From Eleginops maclovinus (lineage: Eukaryota > Chordata > Actinopteri > Perciformes > Eleginopidae), in contig NC_086366.1 of the NCBI RefSeq assembly GCF_036324505.1, positions 22,873,505 through 22,937,504 of the forward strand: a stretch of 64,000 nucleotides of DNA, read 5' to 3'. Shown here in pieces: positions 50,241 to 63,215 of the stretch; within the stretch, counting starts at the first letter, position 1, and each line of letters begins with the position of its first letter. A program made the translations under genes and the position numbers. Below the pieces are notes generated by a model, which was not told the origin of the DNA, did not search any database, and saw only the letters and a list, made by a program, of their open reading frames with translations.

Positions 50241-50565
50241 TCCAATTATAGTATAAATACTGTTTCACACATTTTGAATATGGGATTGAACAAAGATATG
50301 TGTCTTTTTTTGCAAGAGCTGGACAAATGTAAACATAATTTACATGATTCTTCTGAGGTATAATAAAGAATGGACCTCAACATATGTTTCCACCCTGTCT
50401 ATGTGCAGAGAGTACCTGGAGAAGTGCACTCCAATTTCTGACAACCTACTGGACCAATATACAATATTACCTTAAATTGACATGAAATTTAGCTTCACAC
50501 CAAAAAAATAAGTAAAGGGTATACAATGTTGGTTATTCGACTTAGTGTGTCTATAACAGCTAAGT

Positions 50566-50700
50566 CAGGGGTGTCCAAACTACGTCCTAGGGGCCAAATG
50601 CGGCCCGTGGTCCGCTTTTAATTGGCCCCCAGCAATTTCTAAAAGTATAATGGAAAATGGCCCATCTTGTATTGGACTGTAAATCTTAAATATGTCTAAA
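50566..50700 (+). mobile_element. hAT (Charlie-like) terminus, fragment
   Basis: It starts CAGGGGTGTCCAAACTACG, the typical hAT terminal repeat, followed by GGGGCCAAATGCGGCCCGTG and the 'GGCCC' phrases characteristic of these elements. No matching opposite end or 8-bp target duplication was found downstream, so it is degraded or one-ended. Confidence 0.65.
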
Positions 50701-51814
50701 TATATATCACATCTGAATAAGCCAAATTTTCAAATACATTCAGTGAATTAAAATTTAAAACATTTTCAAACAAATCTTAGTTGATTAAAAAAAGCCTGAC
50801 AACTTATTTGCTTAACAGGCTTGAAATATACCTTTCATATTTCACATCATTATAAGGAATCTGAGGCTTCTGTTTTAAGGAATGAGCTGCCAACAAAATA
50901 AATGGAACCCTATTATTGGAGAGCTGTGATGTAGGCTGATTTTTTTTTCTTAAAGCATATTCAAGTATCAAGCATAATGTACCTACATTTGATTAACTTA
51001 TGAGGCAATATCACAGTGAGTTGTTTGCCCCGGTCAGCAGAGCAACAGAGACGGCAGCGACAAGTGTTTTTACTGCGTGCTGCCGCGGCTGCCGGTGGTG
51101 GAGCAGATTGGGTAAAGTGGATCGCCCTTAGCCACAACTGCATTTCTGATGCTCTGTACAAAGTGTATCCCCGGCCCTCTTGTTGTCTGACCGAGCCAAA
51201 ACAGATGCGGGAACATGGCTTTAAAAAGCGCTTCCCACCACTCTCACCATCTCTCTCTTTTTCTATCCCGCTATAATTCTTCCACTCACTCTGCTCTCAC
51301 TTGCCCTCCTTTTCTATGAACCCTTACAGCCCCTCGTCCGTGTGTGTGTTTCCCTTGAGCGAGCTGTTAAGTGCAGTCTCCAAAAAAGTCCACAAAAGCC
51401 CATTTGCAGTCAGCTCAAGCGCCGCACACACAACGTCGACACAAGTGCGCTGTGACACTAACACGCAGGGACACATACACACAAGTACATTCACACTGAG
51501 AGCATCACACATGTAGACACGCACACGCACACTTTTCACACTTCCCTCTGGGCAAACGAGGCCGAGCGGCAGAGGCGAGGCTGGGATAAATGATACAATG
51601 ATATCCAGGCCTGACTTGTCAGTGGAGCTAAGAGAGAGGATGAGGAGGATGAAGAGGGGGGAGGGGCGAGCAGTGGCGGCTCTGAATACAGGAATTATTC
51701 TTCATCGTCTCACACTGTCACCGCGTATTACCCTCAAACTCTCTCCTGGCAAGATGGAGAGAGAGTGGGAAGGAAGAGGAGAAGAGAGAAAGAAAGGTTG
51801 GGAGGAAAGATGAA

Positions 51815-51839
51815 GGGGGGGGGGGGGGGGGGGGGGGGG
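51815..51839. repeat. Poly(G) run of 25
   Basis: Twenty-five consecutive G at the end of a purine-rich (GA) block that starts near 51630. G-quadruplex/triplex-prone. The length in the assembly may be unreliable. Confidence 0.92.
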
Positions 51840-52282
51840 CGCTGAAGGGCAGATATAATGACCACACTCTGCTTTCACACTCGTCGTCTCCTCTCTCAGC
51901 ACCATACTCTCCGGCCTCAGCCAGCCCCGCATTCCCTTTTCTGTTCTTTCACTCAGTCCCTGACGTCTTCCCCCCCTTCTCTTCCTCCCTGCGTTTGTTC
52001 TTTCTGTCTGTCACGCCAGCGCTGAGTAGCTTTCAGGGAGAGAGTGTACTCATTTGCTCTCTCTCGCGCTTTCTTCCCCCTCTTTGGTTAAAGCAAAGGG
52101 GACAACATGGCCCTCTGGGCATGTCACAAAATGATTAACTAATAGTTTTGAGTTAGTCAAGTATCCAAATGGTGTGCGCGTGTGTGGTCCGTTGCGTGAG
52201 TTCTTCAGTCTGTACATTAGGCCTGCTATTGAGATCATAGTCACAATTATGCTATGAACAATATACAAACAGCGGTACATAC

Positions 52283-52486
52283 ATGGAAGCCGCGAGAGAG
52301 CCGGTAGCTAAAGACGGGCCATATTTACGCCAACGTCAGACGCTGAAAGACTTCAATGGATGGTTGAAGTCACATTTTGACAAGGCATGTTTGATCCATT
52401 ATTTATCCAGTCAGCTTTTTGTGGACAGACTGAAAGGACTTGGAGTTCATGACAAATCTGACTGGTATGTTGAAAACCTAAACTAA
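52283..52486 (+). CDS. Unrecognised small ORF (67 codons), doubtful
   Basis: An ATG-started ORF on the strand opposite bcas3, beginning MEAAREPVAKDGPYLRQRQT and ending DKSDWYVENLN. It has ordinary amino-acid composition with Trp, Tyr, His and charged residues spread through it, unlike the repeat-derived ORFs in this window. I recognise no family. It could be a decayed transposon or retrogene piece, or chance. Confidence 0.15.
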   Translation: MEAAREPVAKDGPYLRQRQTLKDFNGWLKSHFDKACLIHYLSSQLFVDRLKGLGVHDKSDWYVENLN

Positions 52487-54227
52487 GTTCATTTTGCGAG
52501 AGGAAACCAAAAGCAGACACATCAGCTCTCCAATCTCTTTTCCTTGTCTTCCACTGGCCAACGTTTTTTTCACTGATGTCCTGTAAATGAATCTCTACCT
52601 GTCACCGCTAGACCACAGCAAGTCAGTGAGCCTATAATGGAGCCAGTTTCATAAAGATCACGTGTAAGTGTGTATGTGTGGGGCAGGCACAATTCATACT
52701 ACTTCACAAACCTTCCATGTACTAACGTCAAAACACCAGATGAAGAAATATGAGGAAATATGAACTATTCATTCTTACAGTTGAGTTCCACACACTTGGA
52801 GAACCTATTAGTGGTTTTTGACTGTATCCGTGACATGTTCAGTCATTTTCTTTCCTACAATATTTGCTTTTGGCAATAGGCTTATTAGCTCCAGTCTCAC
52901 AGCAGTGTTCATCTGCACTGGATGCTTGATGATTAAGTGAATATTCTCAGGGCTAGTGGGTACAGTAGTTTTGCTAGAGAGTTTATCCCTAAAACACTAA
53001 CCAGCCAAGAAACTGCCAAGTTCCAAGTTGAACTCAATGCGAAAGATTCACACTTTGTACGGCCCCTATAAAAAACTAATATTAGCCGTAAAACGTTCTT
53101 GTGTGATTGGACCATAAAGCTAATATTTTGGTGTTGGGTGACACATAGTAGATGCACAAGAGCATTTTATGCTAGAACTGAACTTTACTTAACCATGTCC
53201 TGTCAAGACTGTGTATTGTTGGCAAATCTATTAAATAAGTCATACACAACAATTACGATGAGGCTAATAGCACTAGGATTGGGTCTAAAACCTCTTTACT
53301 TTTATGGTAGAGAAGGTTCACAGTGTCAACATCTGGAATGTCATCTCTGATAAGATTCAGAGCCTTATTTCCTAATTTAATAATTGAGTAGAAGATGATC
53401 TAAATCATAGTTTTGCCAACTTTTAACTTACGTTTATTAATTCTTCCATAAGCACTTGTACAGTTACTTATGTTGGTATGACATTCTACAACTTTACACA
53501 AAGCCTTAAAAGGCTTAAACATTAAGTGTTATATCTGTATCAAAACTGAGGTATCATTTGACTACACAAAAAAAGTTAACCTTCTACATTTTAAACCATA
53601 CTTGAAATCCAATCCTATTTGCTGACACATTACAGACACTTGATTGGAAACTAAACTTCAACAACACCCTGCCCAAAAAAAAGTTTGACCAAATGTGCTT
53701 TTTCTCAGTGACTTTTATCATGTAAACTGTCAGTGATTTGCTTACAGCATGTCATGAACTCCAGCAAGAGAGTATGCTAGCCAGCCAGCATTACAGTGGA
53801 AGAAGTGTATACAGCTTGCATGCATGTTACTCTTGTTGGTGTGTGTGACTGTATGATTATTTGTCTATGTGTACAAATCAAGCCAGCGGACGTCTGTACT
53901 GATTTAAAGAAAAAGAAGGACCTCCAAGCCTGCGCACCCCCCCTTGAAACTGTCCCTGTGCGTTGTTGCTCTTATGATGGGTATCAGTGCATTAAAAACA
54001 AGGCTGAATAGCAGAGAAACCAGTCAGTCGGCAGGATGGATAATAGCTTGGCTTTGTGTGAAAGGAGTATGCGGCCAATTCAAATACAGGATGTATTGTA
54101 CAACCATTAAATTACACAGCTGTCGGAACAGGCGTGCAGTCTAGTTTCCATGTTTCCTTAATAGACCAATTAATGAGGTTTTCTATGGAAAGATTGATAT
54201 AATAGGAACACTTAAAGAGGCGATTCA

Positions 54228-54247
54228 TTTTTATGTAATCATAAAAA
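54228..54247. promoter_or_regulatory. Inverted pair of CDX/HOX13-like sites around TAAT
   Basis: TTTTTATG, spacer TAAT, CATAAAAA: a perfect 8-bp inverted repeat of the TTTATG posterior-homeodomain core. It sits in a complex block (53990-54330) that also contains CCAATTAATGA at 54166-54176. Confidence 0.35.
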
Positions 54248-56213
54248 ATTAAGTTTCTGTGCAGCTCGTTTGCACTGCTTCATGCTTCATTGGAAGACAC
54301 AAATTAGCTACTTTATTGTAAAGTGACAAGAGACGCATATTGATGGTATGATCAAAGCATACTTCAAGCTAATAAAAGATTGTCTGGATGGTTGTGTTAT
54401 CTAGGATCTGTCTACATCTGCTCAACTCAATATAAAATATGTTTTATAAAAAAGGACATTATCTACCGGTCAGAGTTTAGTCATGTTAATTTGAACAGTG
54501 GCTATCGGTAACCAAGCATCGTTAAAAACAAATTGATAGATTTTGATCTGAGGACTATGGACTAGTCCAACCGACTTTTGTGAGTGTTGCCAAACTTTTG
54601 AATGTAGAAAATAGATGCTTTTAACTGTGACAAAAAACAAACTGTGTATGTATGTTGCTGTAGTTTTGATTGGCTAAAGGGTATGCCTTATTTTTAATAT
54701 GGTTTTCATGTAGTTCCAACAATCTACATCAATAATCATTGCTGGAAGACAATTGGACTTGTTCACTAAGCAGTAGAATAATGATCATTTCAAAGAGAGA
54801 TGTGGCCAACATAAAGTCTAGATTTAAAAAATGTATTCCCAAAAATACAGAATATTCAGATTTTGGCTAGTTCGTGGCAGTGGTACTGTACAACTGGGAT
54901 ATTTCAGTCTGACAGTTGTACAAATTATAACTTTAGGGTATGATTAAACTTTGTCATACACATTTTTTCCAAAAAAGGACCAGAGTGTTGGTAGGTCTAA
55001 CGCCCTGTTATGTATTTGCTTGAATCTGAGTAATTCTGGGACTAGCTATTCTAGCAATGATTTCAATTGTAAGCACTATTTGATAGAAATAAAGTTGGAC
55101 CATCCAATCATATGTATGTGTGAGAATTAAAATGGCATAGCAACAGCTGATTAGAGTATGACACACCGCCTAAACAGCATTACTCACACCTAAGACAGCA
55201 TCACAAATGCCTGTCAGCGTTACATTCGACATGTATGATGTATATAAATGGACAGTGCAGGCCCATTGTGGTATGAGGAACGAGGTATGAGTTTGGCTAT
55301 ACCTTTTTAGCCACAAAAAACAAACATGGGATATTGTCTAAAATTCAAAGTCTTGGTTATATACCAACATATGCTCTTTCCATAATTCAAACTTATGTGT
55401 ATGGGTAGATATAACTTTCCCAAAATGGGTATGTTAGTATTATTGAAAACATAAAAACACGTTTACCCTCTAGGATGGAAAAGGGTGAAAATATGAACGT
55501 AGCAGGTGTAAATCAGTCCATGTGGTTTTAAAGGGAATCCCCAAACTAGACGATCAACATAACAAAAAAACGAGTATGAATCAATTACTGCCCAGAGGGA
55601 CTAAAGCAATTATGGTGCTTTAGAAATGAGTAACAGTAATGAGTAATGTATTTCATTTTTCCAGTCAAGTGCAAAACACTGGTTAGATGCATACGATAGA
55701 TTACAGGCTCTTAGCAGAGTCCACTGGCATTGAAACATTGAAGCACTATATTTGATAGGTCATTGTAATATACAGAGCACATTCATCAAATGGCAAAAAG
55801 AACTCTTGGTCCAAATGGAAAAGCAGCATGCTACTAAAGCACAAGGCCGTCTAGTGTAATATTGATTAGTAAATGGGGTGAGAGAAATAAGCAACAATGT
55901 GCCATCTCTATAACATTTAGAGGAAACACTCAAGAAACTACATCAATGGATGAATTCCCTTGAACCTTTGTGCATTCCCCCGTACACATACGCCCACAGA
56001 GCAGCATATGTACAACTGAGCTAATATTTTCTCTGAAGTGATAACATCAGAAGTGCTGTGGAACTCTCCCAAAGTCGACATACAGTAGGTCACCGAGCCA
56101 AAAGCCCACAGTCAATGTTTCAACATCAAATGACCAATTATTAAGTCAGTGTGCCTGTTTGGACCACCGCCTGCTAGCTCATAAATAATAAGAACATTTA
56201 AAGAGTGAGTGCA

Positions 56214-56215
<2 letters not shown>

Positions 56216-56253
<38 letters not shown>
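56216..56253. repeat. (CA)n microsatellite, about 19 units
   Basis: Short CA repeat, 124 bp left of a much longer one. The spacer between them is also CA-rich and degenerate. Confidence 0.95.
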
Positions 56254-56256
<3 letters not shown>

Positions 56257-56375
56257 ATTGAATATATATGAAATTACTGGCCTCAACACACGCATTAAAA
56301 GTCTTGTAAACACACTCACACACATTGAACGCACAAACGCGCATACACAGACATACAGACAAACACACTGACATG

Positions 56376-56509
<134 letters not shown>

Positions 56510-57439
56510 AATGCTCTCAACCTTTGGGTGCTGATAAGGCTCCCCTAAATATTTGTCTTGAGTCAAGCGTTGAGAGAGCCAGCTGAGTCCTGTGCCGTTC
56601 AGACAGTCTTACTATTATTACTATTATTATTACTCCCAGTTTCTTTGAGTCGGAATCGGACAAACAAAGCTGGTTATGACCCAGATGGTTTGGGTGGTCC
56701 CCAGCACCCTTAACTCATCAATCAACCAAACTTATCCCGACACATACAGTGCTCAGTACAGCAACATGAAAAACAAACGGAGCACTGTTGGCACCCTGAG
56801 TACCGGATATTTAACCCAAACCATTATACAGTTACATGAGTTGTAATGATACTGTGACTCATAGAATGTCGGCTCATATCAAGACGATCCTGACAAATCT
56901 CTCAGACATGGTAATATATTTCTGAGACATTTCAGTTTACTTAACCTTTGATAATAAAGACATTTTGATATTAAGTAAAGTCACGTAACAACCAAAGTAA
57001 ACCTAACAAACATCCTATTTCTTATTTAAAGAAATAGTTTTTTTTCAATAAAACAATACAGAAATTAAATACAAAAAGGACAACTGAAAATTCTAATATA
57101 TAATTACAACCATTAAGTTCTATTTTGTTAAAGTTGATATATATATACATATTTTACTTTTTACTTATTTAAAGGCTACAATAAGTAACAGATAAGAAAA
57201 TATACCTCACTAAGGGCAAACATTCAAATTTGATTCATCATTGGGATGACAGATTTAAAATACCTGACTATCAAATGTCAATCTTTTAATCCTGATTGTA
57301 AAGTCTGTGTTGCATCACGCCCATACGAAGTAACAGCTGAAATGGACACAATAATGCATCATTAATCATAATATAGTAATTTATTATATGTGTGTAAAAA
57401 ACTGTCCATTATGCTTAATAAGTACTTTTAGTTTTGGTA

Positions 57440-57673
57440 ATCAAGTTTCACTATGTGGCACTAGCGATTCTAATGGCTATCACTCCACCACATTGTACGT
57501 GATAGGCTAAGGGGTGGGACGACCCTAAGCGATTGACCAATCACAACAGAGCCAACCAGCTATCCAATCAGAGCAGACTGGGCTCTGGTTTCAGACAGAC
57601 ACTGAAAAATTTCACAGTAGAGGCACAACATACTAATATCAACCTGAAAATGAGCAGAATAGGGCCCTTATAA
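57440..57673 (-). mobile_element. piggyBac-like MITE copy (minus)
   Basis: Read on the minus strand it starts AGGGCCCTATTCTGCTC and continues with TCTGAAACCAGAG, GATTGGTCAATCGCTTAGG and CCTATCACGTACAATG. These match the plus-strand copy at 59065. The two lie about 1.4 kb apart in opposite orientation. Confidence 0.65.
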
Positions 57674-58102
57674 GTATCAAATCTGAGTTCTTCCTCCACC
57701 AATAAGTAAATAGATAGAGATATATTGTCTTTGTTCCTCAGCTGGAAAGACTCTCAGATGGGACACACCACGTCGTGTTGAGCAGGAGTCCGCTCTCCAT
57801 ATGGCTTCAATGGAATTTATGTTGGACAGGCACCAATAAGACAAATCTAGTTAGCAACATTATATCATCGGAGCCAAATCTAATTTCAGCCCCAGTGTGT
57901 TTTAGTCGTCAGTGGCTCTCTCACTCTCTCCTTCCTCCCCTGCTTCATGTTCTGTTCTCTTCTCTCCCTCCGTCCATCCGTCCATCTCTCTATGTGAGTG
58001 TCACCTGCCCTCCGAGCTGGCGACGCTGGGTCTCGGCCTTAGCGTGAGAGCCCCATTACCCTGACTGGAGGCTTTGTTTTCCCTGTGAATCTGCGAAAGA
58101 GT

Positions 58103-58107
<5 letters not shown>

Positions 58108-58160
<53 letters not shown>
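58108..58160. repeat. (TG)n microsatellite, about 26 units
   Basis: Perfect TG/GT repeat in the bcas3 intron. Confidence 0.97.
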
Positions 58161-58164
<4 letters not shown>

Positions 58165-59064
58165 GAAGAGAATGTCAGAGAGACGGTGATTTGTTACATC
58201 AGTGAGCATTCCAGCTCCGAGATACTCAATATTAGACACAGAAAGAGTGAAAAGAATGTCTTGTTTACGTTCTGTGTTTCCGTCCAAATCTATTTTTTGT
58301 CAATGATCATAATGCAAATTGTTTTTGGGGATGATAAATAGCCGTGGAATTGAATAAATAATGACATAGACTCAGTTGAGACTGATTGTTTATAAAAGTT
58401 TGAAAGGTTTGCAGGGAATTCACTCAACAGTTGCATGGCAACACATGACAGAGAAATAGATGAGGGGAATGTGTGTATAGGTGAGGTAAGACTGTGTTTG
58501 TGTGTGTAGGTGTGTATATGTGTGTGTGCATGAGCGTTTTTGCAATCATGTTCAAGGTCTATGTTAGGGTAAGCGCCACTTTGCTGTGCGTGTCTAAGCG
58601 CGGGGGCCACAGCGAACACCAAAAGGAATGAAGAGCAAGATACCATCTGCTTTTACCCATCTAAATCTATGTCTCTCACACACACACACACAAACACATT
58701 TTTTCAAACACGTGGAAATTGGAACCTAAAAGATGCGCTTCTACTGCTAAAAGAATAGCATGTCAAGGCAACCAACGATAATTTCACATTAATATATCCA
58801 TAACAGCTGATTCAGACTCAACTAAAACATTAACGTTAATTCAACAATTGTCAAATACACTTTTTAATGTGCATGTTATACAATTGTAACATTTTAATTG
58901 CAAGTAAAGCAACTATTAAAAACTCTTTGGATGTCACAACCATGGCAAAATTACTATGATAAATAAATAAATAATGCCGACCAAGGCTTTGTTCCAATAA
59001 AATGTGAAATGAAACCAAATCTTCAGACTCAAGTCCATGAAGACCATTTTCACACAAGTTCTGC

Positions 59065-59340
59065 TTAAAGGGGCCGTATTAAACTCATTTTTAAGATTCA
59101 TATTTGTATTTTGTGAGTCTACTGTGACATGTTTACAAACTTGAATATTCAAAAAGCTCTTTATTTTTCTCATACTGCCTGTGTCGCAACATCTCTTTTC
59201 ACCCTCTGTCTGAAACGAGAGCTCAGTCTGCTCTGTTGTGATTGGTCAACCGCTTAGAGATGTCGCGTCCCTAAGCCTATCACGTAAAATGTGTTGGAGC
59301 ATTAGCCAATAGAAGCGCAAGTGTTAGACAGTTATGTCTC
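59065..59340 (+). mobile_element. piggyBac-like MITE copy (plus)
   Basis: It begins at a TTAA (59065-59068) followed by AGGGGCCGTATTA, as in teleost nonautonomous piggyBac-like repeats. It shares long similarity with the inverted copy at 57440-57673, including GATTGGTCAA, CTTAG, and CCTATCACGTA in the same order. It shares CAAAAAGCTCTTTATTTTTC exactly with the copy at 50017. Confidence 0.65.
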
Positions 59341-60321
59341 TATGTTAAGGAAGTAACAGAGGAGTGTGTAGGAGAGATAGTATTTTTATTGGCCCAAAAT
59401 GTAGTTATTTGTCTCTAAAACTTCTGCCTCCAACCTAAAGCAGGTGAATAGGGTTATATTTATGATGCTAACAGAGGGGGAAAAAATACATCTAATACAG
59501 ACATACGTTACTTTTCTGTCCAGAGTGTCACTGTTACTGTTTAATAATTTGTAGAACAATCTGAAAACGTTATAGGGACCATTGAAACCAATAAAGATTG
59601 GTTCCAATGAAAGACTTTAACATTTGATTTCCTTGAATAGGGAAAAACTCAATCAGAAATACTGATTCTGCGTCGCTAGAAATGTTTTAGATTAGAGGAA
59701 AACATGTCTTTAAGCTTCTCCAGTGTTAATATTGATCACTTCAAACAGCTAATCTGTATCTATTCGTCTACTTTAAGCAAAACGGCACCGATCCAACCAG
59801 ATCCTCCTTCCTAAAGTCCCAACTCTTGACCATCTACATCACTCTCCTCTTTACAGCAGACACGGGAACATTTCCTATGTCACAGAGCAGAAGTGCTGTG
59901 CTATTAGATTAGCTGCAGAGACTAAAGCCTCTCCGCCAGCATGAATGCGAATGAGTGACCAACAAGTCCATCACATTCCCTGTGGATGATGTCTTCAGCA
60001 CAGCTCAAGGCGCAGGAAAAAGTGTGTGTGTTTGTGTGTGTGTGTGTAGAAGGCAGCATTTTGATGTAATTTGATCAGTAATGAAGTTTGTGGGGTCAGG
60101 ATGCAATACGATTGGGGGGGACAAGACCGAGAGGCGACTGACTAGTAGTGTCCGGGAGTCTCTAAAGTCTAATCTAATGAAGAAACACGGAGTGGGGGGG
60201 AGGGGGGACGGCAGTAAAAAAGAGCGATGAGAAGTGAGAGAGAGAGAGGCTACAAATGAGGTTAAGTCCTAACAGAGGGAAGTCGAGAGAAGGGGACTGG
60301 ATATGGCTAGGGATGGTTTGT

Positions 60322-60336
60322 GGGGGGGGGGGGGGG
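60322..60336. repeat. Poly(G) run of 15
   Basis: Fifteen G following G-rich sequence (60110-60220 also has several runs of six to seven G). Confidence 0.9.
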
Positions 60337-60587
60337 ATAGTCGATGCTAAATCCATTAGGGCCTTGTGACCCTACCCACTCCCCTACCCCAGTTCCCTCC
60401 CCACCATACCCCACCCCTGTGGCTGCTGCCTCTATGGAGTTACACAACTCCCCCCCCCCACACACACACAGATATTTAAATCAAAGGAACTCTTGTTCAC
60501 TTAAGGAGGGGGGAAAGAGAAAGAGAGAGCACTGCCACTTCCTAAACGAGTTAACCATTTGGACTGTCAGGGCCAACGGCATGTCTG

Positions 60588-60766
<179 letters not shown>

Positions 60767-61129
60767 GGCAGGAAGCATCAAAGTAAAGCAAGGCATGTGC
60801 AGATATGTCAAAACCTAGCAGGCAAACGCATGCACACACACATTTATCCATCACTTTTTGCGGCATTTGTTTCATCTGAGTGGGCGTAATAAAACATAAA
60901 ACACTGATTTACTTTGCAGTATATTCTCCTTGCCAAATCAGTGTTTAGCTCGCTTTTTCAATAAACACACCCTAAAAAGTTAATATAAAAAAATCTACCA
61001 GAATAAATTTAGCAGGAGTAACCCTGTATTCTATTTTAATCGCAAGTAATCCCTCAGACCTAGAAATAGCAACGGGAAGTGGACATTTGATGTGTTTGTA
61101 AGTGGCATTTGTGTGTTGTACAATCTCTA

Positions 61130-61399
<270 letters not shown>

Positions 61400-61461
61400 T
61401 TATCCAATAAGGATCAGGATTGAGGCCATTGCATGACTATAATATCTTGCCAATGATATTT

Positions 61462-61530
61462 GGATGTATTGACTGCAGGGCATGGGGATCGAACCATTGA
61501 CCATCTCATTGCTTGATGCCAATTTTCCGA
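61462..61530 (-). mobile_element. tRNA-derived SINE fragment 3
   Basis: It contains TGACTGCAGGGCATGGGGAT on the plus strand followed by CGAACCATTGACC, the reverse complement of a tRNA-like B box. The core matches fragments 1 and 4. Confidence 0.5.
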
Positions 61531-61621
61531 TTTCTGATTCAATGGAAACCAACTGAGGAGCAGGCAGTTTTTATTTCCATGTTGACATCAACAATGCAAT
61601 CATAACAACTTTTGGTTAACA

Positions 61622-61705
61622 CCAGTGGTGGAATTAAGTAGATTTACTCAAGCATTGAATTTAAATTCACATTTGAGGTACTTGAGTCTTCGTACCCCTC
61701 ATCTC
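61622..61705 (+). mobile_element. Fragment of the same fish repeat family, copy 3
   Basis: It begins CCAGTGGTGGAATTAAGTAG and TTTACTCAAGCA, then GAGGTACTTGAGTCTTCGTA. Only about 85 bp are recognisable. Confidence 0.45.
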
Positions 61706-63117
61706 CAGTGTAAACCATTTTTCTTAAAATGTTGTGAATTTAAACATTTATGAAAGGATGAAAAATTCCTAGAGCAATTAATCACCCTCTTAAGCCTAGT
61801 AAACCATTTAAAAAGCATCTACGATCAGCTGGAAAATGAATTATCACAAAGCTGAAAACAGGGCTATTCTCACGAGATCATGAAAGTTGTCTTTAAAGAA
61901 CAGCAATCCCTTAAAACATATGATTATCTTATGGAATATGAAAGTTTGCTTTAAAAATAACCACAACCTTAAACATCAACAGCAGAAATAACCAACAATT
62001 CTATAAGCCAACAAAAATGTAAAAGATAAGTAAATAAATATTTTTTGGGGCCATTGCTAAGCTGCACTATCTGTTGTAACTATTGCAGACCATCTGACTG
62101 ATACAGCGTTTAGTAAACAACTGCACTGGAACTTTTTACTTTACAAAGTTAAAATATTTCATATTGCATGTTGTTTTTGCTTATTGAATGAATTTCTCTG
62201 TCGGTCTACTACCTCAGTAGTGTGTTAAGTGTAACGTGTTTACGTTATAGTAAATACTTTCCCACACTGAAAATCATGCAACATGTTTGACACCAGATAT
62301 GTTTTCTGAAAAAGAAAAAAATCTAATTCATATTTTGAAGTATGAATCTTTTTCTCAGTATTAAAAACAAAAGCCAAACATTTCTGCCTGAACGGAAATG
62401 AACTACACACCACCTCCACTGAGGTCCACCGGTTCAGCTGGTTTAAAGTCACAAACACACACATTACAAACAACTTGTGAGCACACCACAATCTTCATGC
62501 CTGTCAAACCAAATCCACACAGACCTACACTGCACCTTAATCTTTTCTCCTTTCTGTCTGCCGTAATTTCTGCAATCAGAGAGATCTTGTGCTTTGGAGC
62601 CAGAGAGTCTGCAACCTGTTTCTCCATGTGTGTATGTGTGTTTGTGTGTGTGATAAGGCAGCCAGGCATGCCGCCATGAAGACACTAAAACAACTGGATT
62701 ATTCTATCAGTGTATTCATTTGAATTGGTCACTGTGGCTGCCAGCACTGAGAGGTGATAAAGGCTGAAAGGGACGATTTAGAGGTGATGTCAATAGAATG
62801 CTCCTGTGACTCAACATGCTAAAAAGCAACGATACAAACACTTGACATCTAGGCTTCATTTTCTGCTTTATCTTTATCGTGATTATCATCATCAGGTCAA
62901 TTCAATCTCTATGTGACAGACGGTGAGGCACAGGAAATGACTCAGTCAAATGAGCACACAAGATTCACAATATCAGTTTGATTTGAACTGTTATCTGGTG
63001 GGAAAACCTGCCCAACTGGCAACTCTAATCTAAGAGAAGAGTCAAACACAGATATTTCGGTGTAAAGGTGTAACTGGCAATCCTGGTCTTGTAAAAAAAA
63101 GGTAATTTTCAACCATG

Positions 63118-63215
63118 CACTTTGACATGTTGACTGCAGGGGCAAGGGATTGAACCACTCCTACCTGTGATTGGTAGATGGTAATTTCCCCCCTGAGCCA
63201 CAGCAATCTCATAGA
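63118..63215 (-). mobile_element. tRNA-derived SINE fragment 4
   Basis: Plus strand TTGACTGCAGGGGCAAGGGA, TTGAACCACTCC, TGATTGGTAGATGG and CCCCCCTGAGCCACAG. Same block order as fragment 1, in the same orientation. Confidence 0.55.

Noticed and set aside
60899..60946. 12-bp inverted repeat as a microRNA precursor
   Set aside because: The stem is too short, with a 24-nt unpaired loop. It does not look like a pre-miRNA fold.
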